A stretch of 33,222 nucleotides of DNA. It comes from a virus. The stretch covers positions 1 through 33,222 of the IMG/VR virus record IMGVR_UViG_3300042398_000322; one strand, 5' to 3'. Positions 30,436-33,222 of the stretch are shown piece by piece. The notes under the pieces are model-generated. The model was not told the origin of the DNA. It did not search any database and saw only the letters and a list, made by a program, of their open reading frames with translations. The position numbers were made by a program, and so were the translations under genes. The stretch's first letter is position 1. The number at the start of each line of letters is the position of its first letter.

Positions 30436-31893
30436 TCAGTTCGGCATTTCCTCTCCGACTCCATCTTGGGATGAAGAGTCATCACCATTGACCATATCAT
30501 CTCGTCCGTAGTCCATGCTGTTATTTGTTCCATCAGGTACAGTTAAATCCATCCCAACTTGATCAAGCCTTACAAGTCCACCATTTACATATGAATACTC
30601 ATAAGCACCTTCCTTCTCTGAGTAGTTCATAGCTACGCGCTTCTCATCAAAGGTCAACCAGTTTGCATCACGAAGTGAACGGGTCATTCTCTCCATATCT
30701 TGTTGCATCTCTGGAAGTGCCGTAATATCAAAATCTATATACAAGTCCTCACCATATTGTGGAACTAACCATTTGTTCAGCTCATCACGCAATTGGCACA
30801 ACTTTGGAACAATTGTATTTGTAACAAGGTCACGCATTGCGTTCTGGTAGTTGTTGTAGCTTGATGTATCTGTGTCAAACAACACAGCAGGCAAACCGAA
30901 TACCCTACACCATTGATGCATGGACATTTGCATTGTCTTTACCAACTCCATATCAACACTACTCAAACCAAAGTTAAGGTAGTCCCAAGGTGTTTGGAGT
31001 ACATCAATCCTACCTTTGTTTTGTGTACCATTCACATCATCATTGAGCTTCCTCTTAATTAAGTTTGCTTGCTCCATTGATGGTTGAGCAGAGATTGAAC
31101 CCACAACCTTTGGAGTCAATGCTCCCTTTGCACCACCATTGTATGCCATCATCGCGGAGGCATCAGCAGCAGCATTTGACATTCTCAGAGTCTTGTAAGA
31201 GGCTCTCAATGGTGATAAGCCTCTAAGGTGAGACCTGGTGCTTGCATTGAAGTCTGGATTCCATGTTTTCCATTGGCATACCCGACTTTTCTCTATGTCA
31301 ATGCCTTGGTCAACCATTAGCTTATACCCAAGGATGCCATATAGGTCATTTGGGTCTGGGTAGATGTCAAGGAACTGCGTTGGAAGAACGAACATCTCCA
31401 ACACCTTGTCACCGCTTATTCCGGTGTTGCCGTAAATGTTACCCTCACCAGAAAGGAAATGGTAACCAATTAGGTTTTCAAGGAACTGATCCTGTGCTTG
31501 TCCAGGGTTGGGTCGCTCCAATAATTTAGCAAGAGGAGTGTCCATAACCACATTCTCAGAGTATGCGTTCTTCCTCGCCATTATGGCTTGCTCGTATGCA
31601 CCTTGTCCGGCTTGCAATCCTCTTGAGAGTTGTTTGTACCTCATCAATGATGTCCTTGCTTTCTCACCATTGTTCAAGCGGTACACATACCAAGGTATGC
31701 TTGCTGACTTCCTTGCAAGAAAGCTCACAATGGCATACACATCAGCATTGCCAAGGTATCCATCCTTTACATAACTATCTTGATTGTATTGTTGTAGAAC
31801 TGCACCATTTATACCTTGAAACGAAGGAGGAACATTTTGATTTGGATTCAACCCCTTCTTCTTACCAAAAATATCAAATAGACCCATTTTCAT
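30436..31893 (-). CDS. Portal protein (HK97 family)
   Basis: 485 residues. GNADVYAIVSFLARKSASIP (about 49-68), FGLSSVDMELVKTMQMSMHQ, WCRVFGLPAVLFDTDTSSYN, MRDLVTNTIVPKLCQLRDEL, and LNWLVPQYGEDLYIDFD-like end of the clip/stem region are those of HK97-type portals. It forms the 12-mer through which DNA enters. Its ATG is next to the terL stop. MKMGLFDIF allows a second start at residue 3. It is followed by the minor head gene after 44 bases. Confidence 0.9.
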   Translation of the reverse strand: MKMGLFDIFGKKKGLNPNQNVPPSFQGINGAVLQQYNQDSYVKDGYLGNADVYAIVSFLARKSASIPWYVYRLNNGEKARTSLMRYKQLSRGLQAGQGAYEQAIMARKNAYSENVVMDTPLAKLLERPNPGQAQDQFLENLIGYHFLSGEGNIYGNTGISGDKVLEMFVLPTQFLDIYPDPNDLYGILGYKLMVDQGIDIEKSRVCQWKTWNPDFNASTRSHLRGLSPLRASYKTLRMSNAAADASAMMAYNGGAKGALTPKVVGSISAQPSMEQANLIKRKLNDDVNGTQNKGRIDVLQTPWDYLNFGLSSVDMELVKTMQMSMHQWCRVFGLPAVLFDTDTSSYNNYQNAMRDLVTNTIVPKLCQLRDELNKWLVPQYGEDLYIDFDITALPEMQQDMERMTRSLRDANWLTFDEKRVAMNYSEKEGAYEYSYVNGGLVRLDQVGMDLTVPDGTNNSMDYGRDDMVNGDDSSSQDGVGEEMPN

Positions 31894-33222
31894 TTATATT
31901 GCCCCCCAAGTTATCTTAGGGATTGTTAACTTACTAAAAATGCTATATCGTAAGGCATCAAGTATGTGGTCACCAAACTTTACGGGTGAATCAAGTTTAT
32001 TGCCATTTCTATCGGTTTTCCACCGATAATTCTTCAATTCCTTTAGTAAATTTACACTATCTTGATGAATAAACAAGGGAGTGCCTTTTATAGTCCTAAT
32101 TCCTTCAGTCACATCTTTATTTGCGTGCTTGGCATTAAACCCGTTTCTCACCAACTCCTCAATGGTTTTTGGCTCGGCTGCATCGCAAAATATCTCATCG
32201 TACGGGTCAATATTAAGAAGCTTTAGCCTATCCACCAAATCATTTGTGGTCAACCTGGTTTCGTAGAGTAATTCCTGCGCATAGGCAGCACCCTCAACAA
32301 AGGTCACCTTTACTAATGCACTTGGCACATTAAACCCAAAGTCCAACCCATACACCACTTCACCATCTTCTGGCATCTCGGCAGTTGTCTTGTAGTGAGT
32401 ATATATCAAGTCCTGACTCAAGCCACGTTCACCAAGACCATAGATTTGCCAGTAGTTCGGGTCTGCATCCTTCAATCTTTCCAATTCGTCAACCAATTCT
32501 TTAGGGAGAAATGGGTTGTCTCTAAAGGTAGTGATGTTGAAGTCAGCATCATCCCTTGGTATGACTGAGTCATAAATCCAACTTGCCACATCAGAAGGAT
32601 TGTAGTCAATCACTATCTTACCCTCAGTTCTCATGATCAATTGCATCCAAGCCTCATAGCTGAGTTCATTTGCCTCGTTGCAGAAAAGGTAAGTCCTTGC
32701 CCTACCCCTTATCTTTTGGGGTTGATCAGCAGACACAAATTCAACTGTATTCCCATTCAATGAGTAAATCTGCTCAGTCTTGTTGTGGTTGTCCTCGCTG
32801 TAAATGTTCAATTTAGTAAGTATGTCCACAAAGTCTCTGAGAACAGACCCTTTTATTGATGGAAGCGATTGCCTTACTATTGTGAGAGTCTTGTTGTTTT
32901 CTTGAAGCAACTTTACAATGAACCAGATAAGTATGTTGTAGGTCTTGCCTGAATTATGAGAAATTATATTTTCCTCAGTAACAAAGTAATTGTGAAACTC
33001 CTCTACCTCTATATCATAAACTGGTTCATCAATCTCGTGATATATAATTTCTTTTATATCATTAAAGTCTAAACAACGTTTTTCCAACTTCTGCCCCTCA
33101 AAATATCCTTTATCGTGCAAGTCTTTACCCCATACTTCTTTGCCAAATCCTTCGCCATTACCACATACGGTTTGTATTCTTCGCGTATAGCTCTTACAAT
33201 ACTCTCTGTAAGGATACTTTTG
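31894..33222 (-). CDS. terL: Terminase large subunit, rest of the intein plus C-extein (continues from base 1)
   Basis: This is the packaging ATPase/nuclease that cuts and pumps phage DNA into proheads. The frame enters from base 1, so an apparent TTG start at 33120 is not a start. The intein C-terminus shows block F (VYDIEVEEFHNYFV) and block G (NIISHN), followed by Ser at the +1 position. Splicing joins GGSR to SGKT and restores Walker A (mature residues 26-33). Further motifs in the 381-residue mature protein are an acidic Walker B-like LFCNEANE (about 118-125) and nuclease acidic residues in YGLDFG (D233), FCDAAEP (D286) and GDHILDALRY (D357, D361). The layout fits PBSX/Terminase_3-type TerL, whose P-loop is near the N-terminus. 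The stop abuts the portal ATG. Confidence 0.93.
   Translation of the reverse strand, partial: QKYPYREYCKSYTRRIQTVCGNGEGFGKEVWGKDLHDKGYFEGQKLEKRCLDFNDIKEIIYHEIDEPVYDIEVEEFHNYFVTEENIISHNSGKTYNILIWFIVKLLQENNKTLTIVRQSLPSIKGSVLRDFVDILTKLNIYSEDNHNKTEQIYSLNGNTVEFVSADQPQKIRGRARTYLFCNEANELSYEAWMQLIMRTEGKIVIDYNPSDVASWIYDSVIPRDDADFNITTFRDNPFLPKELVDELERLKDADPNYWQIYGLGERGLSQDLIYTHYKTTAEMPEDGEVVYGLDFGFNVPSALVKVTFVEGAAYAQELLYETRLTTNDLVDRLKLLNIDPYDEIFCDAAEPKTIEELVRNGFNAKHANKDVTEGIRTIKGTPLFIHQDSVNLLKELKNYRWKTDRNGNKLDSPVKFGDHILDALRYSIFSKLTIPKITWGAI
33069..33222 (-). CDS. NUMOD4-HNH homing endonuclease, C-terminal part (continues from base 1)
   Basis: Residues 137-178 continue without a break across the circular joint. 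They carry a helix-turn-helix tail typical of these enzymes (LTESIVRAIREEY, then LAKKYGVKTCTIKDIL and GRSWKNV). The stop is TAG at 33069-33071. It lies just where the recognisable C-terminal Hint segment resumes in the TerL frame, so the gene fills the intein linker almost exactly. Expression would need internal translation initiation on the terL message, or a minor promoter; I see no strong one. Confidence 0.87.
   Translation of the reverse strand, partial: KSILTESIVRAIREEYKPYVVMAKDLAKKYGVKTCTIKDILRGRSWKNVV
33198..33222. repeat. Terminal direct repeat (right copy)
   Basis: Exact copy of bases 1-25. The unique genome length would be 33,197 bp. The joint falls inside the intein of the terminase large subunit gene. 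Confidence 0.93.

Larger units (their letters stand above)
32953..33222 (-). mobile_element. Intein in TerL Walker A, C-terminal part (begins at 658)
   Basis: The C-terminal Hint segment is about 40 residues. It has block F with the Asp and His expected there (VYDIEVEEFHNYFV) and block G ending His-Asn (codons 32956-32958 and 32953-32955), followed by Ser as the +1 nucleophile. All residues of a standard class 1 splicing pathway (Cys1, block B TxxH, penultimate His, terminal Asn, Ser+1) are present, so splicing is expected to be active. Total intein length across the circular joint is 903 bp. Confidence 0.9.

Noticed and set aside
31894-33120. A 408-residue protein starting at TTG 33120 as the complete terminase
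   Set aside because: The frame is open to the window end and continues from base 1 to ATG 745. The TTG lies in the intein linker.
1-33222. Integrase, attachment site, tRNA genes, CRISPR array
   Set aside because: None was recognised. The HTH protein alone does not show lysogeny.

Overview
This window looks like the complete genome of a small tailed phage (siphovirus type, HK97-like capsid) of a Bacteroidota host. The last 25 bases (33198-33222) repeat the first 25, so the molecule is circular or circularly permuted, about 33,197 bp, and the cut falls inside a gene. The host guess rests on AT-rich DNA, few clear Shine-Dalgarno sites, and two promoters of the Bacteroidota form TTG/TTTG-N22-TAnnTTTG (TATCTTTG at 1771-1778 on + and at 11579-11586 on -). 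No integrase, tRNA or CRISPR array was seen.

Layout: nearly everything is on the minus strand, so it is read from high to low coordinates. Late genes start with a small hypothetical protein, terS and terL (TerL wraps around the cut). Portal, MuF-type minor head protein, small Cys protein, prohead protease and major capsid protein follow, ending at a terminator. Then come a three-gene sugar/methyl-transfer cassette, head-tail connector and tail-completion genes, the tail tube, a -1 frameshifting tail-assembly chaperone pair, tape measure, tail tip and fiber genes, and a lysis cassette (coiled-coil membrane protein, lipoprotein, holin-like protein, u-spanin-like protein, M15 endolysin) closed by a terminator at 11641-11668. 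A second minus-strand unit starts at the promoter 11579-11612. It encodes an HTH regulator, an SSB-like protein (with its own terminator), a PD-(D/E)XK nuclease, many tiny proteins, an SF2 helicase, a DNA methyltransferase, a VRR-NUC nuclease, a primase-polymerase/SF3 helicase, a probable origin with 11-bp iterons, and a stand-alone DnaA domain IV protein. One short plus-strand unit (1803-2104) converges on it at a bidirectional terminator.

The most striking object spans the cut. TerL is interrupted exactly inside its Walker A motif (GGSR/SGKT) by an intein of 301 residues. The two Hint halves (about 83 and 40 residues, together the size of a mini-intein) are separated by about 178 codons. 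In the TerL frame those codons give only a Gln-rich, featureless but stop-free linker. In the +1 frame the same bases encode a complete 178-residue NUMOD4-HNH-HTH homing endonuclease with its own ATG and stop. The homing endonuclease gene is therefore nested out of frame in the intein rather than fused in frame. I know of no described example of this arrangement.
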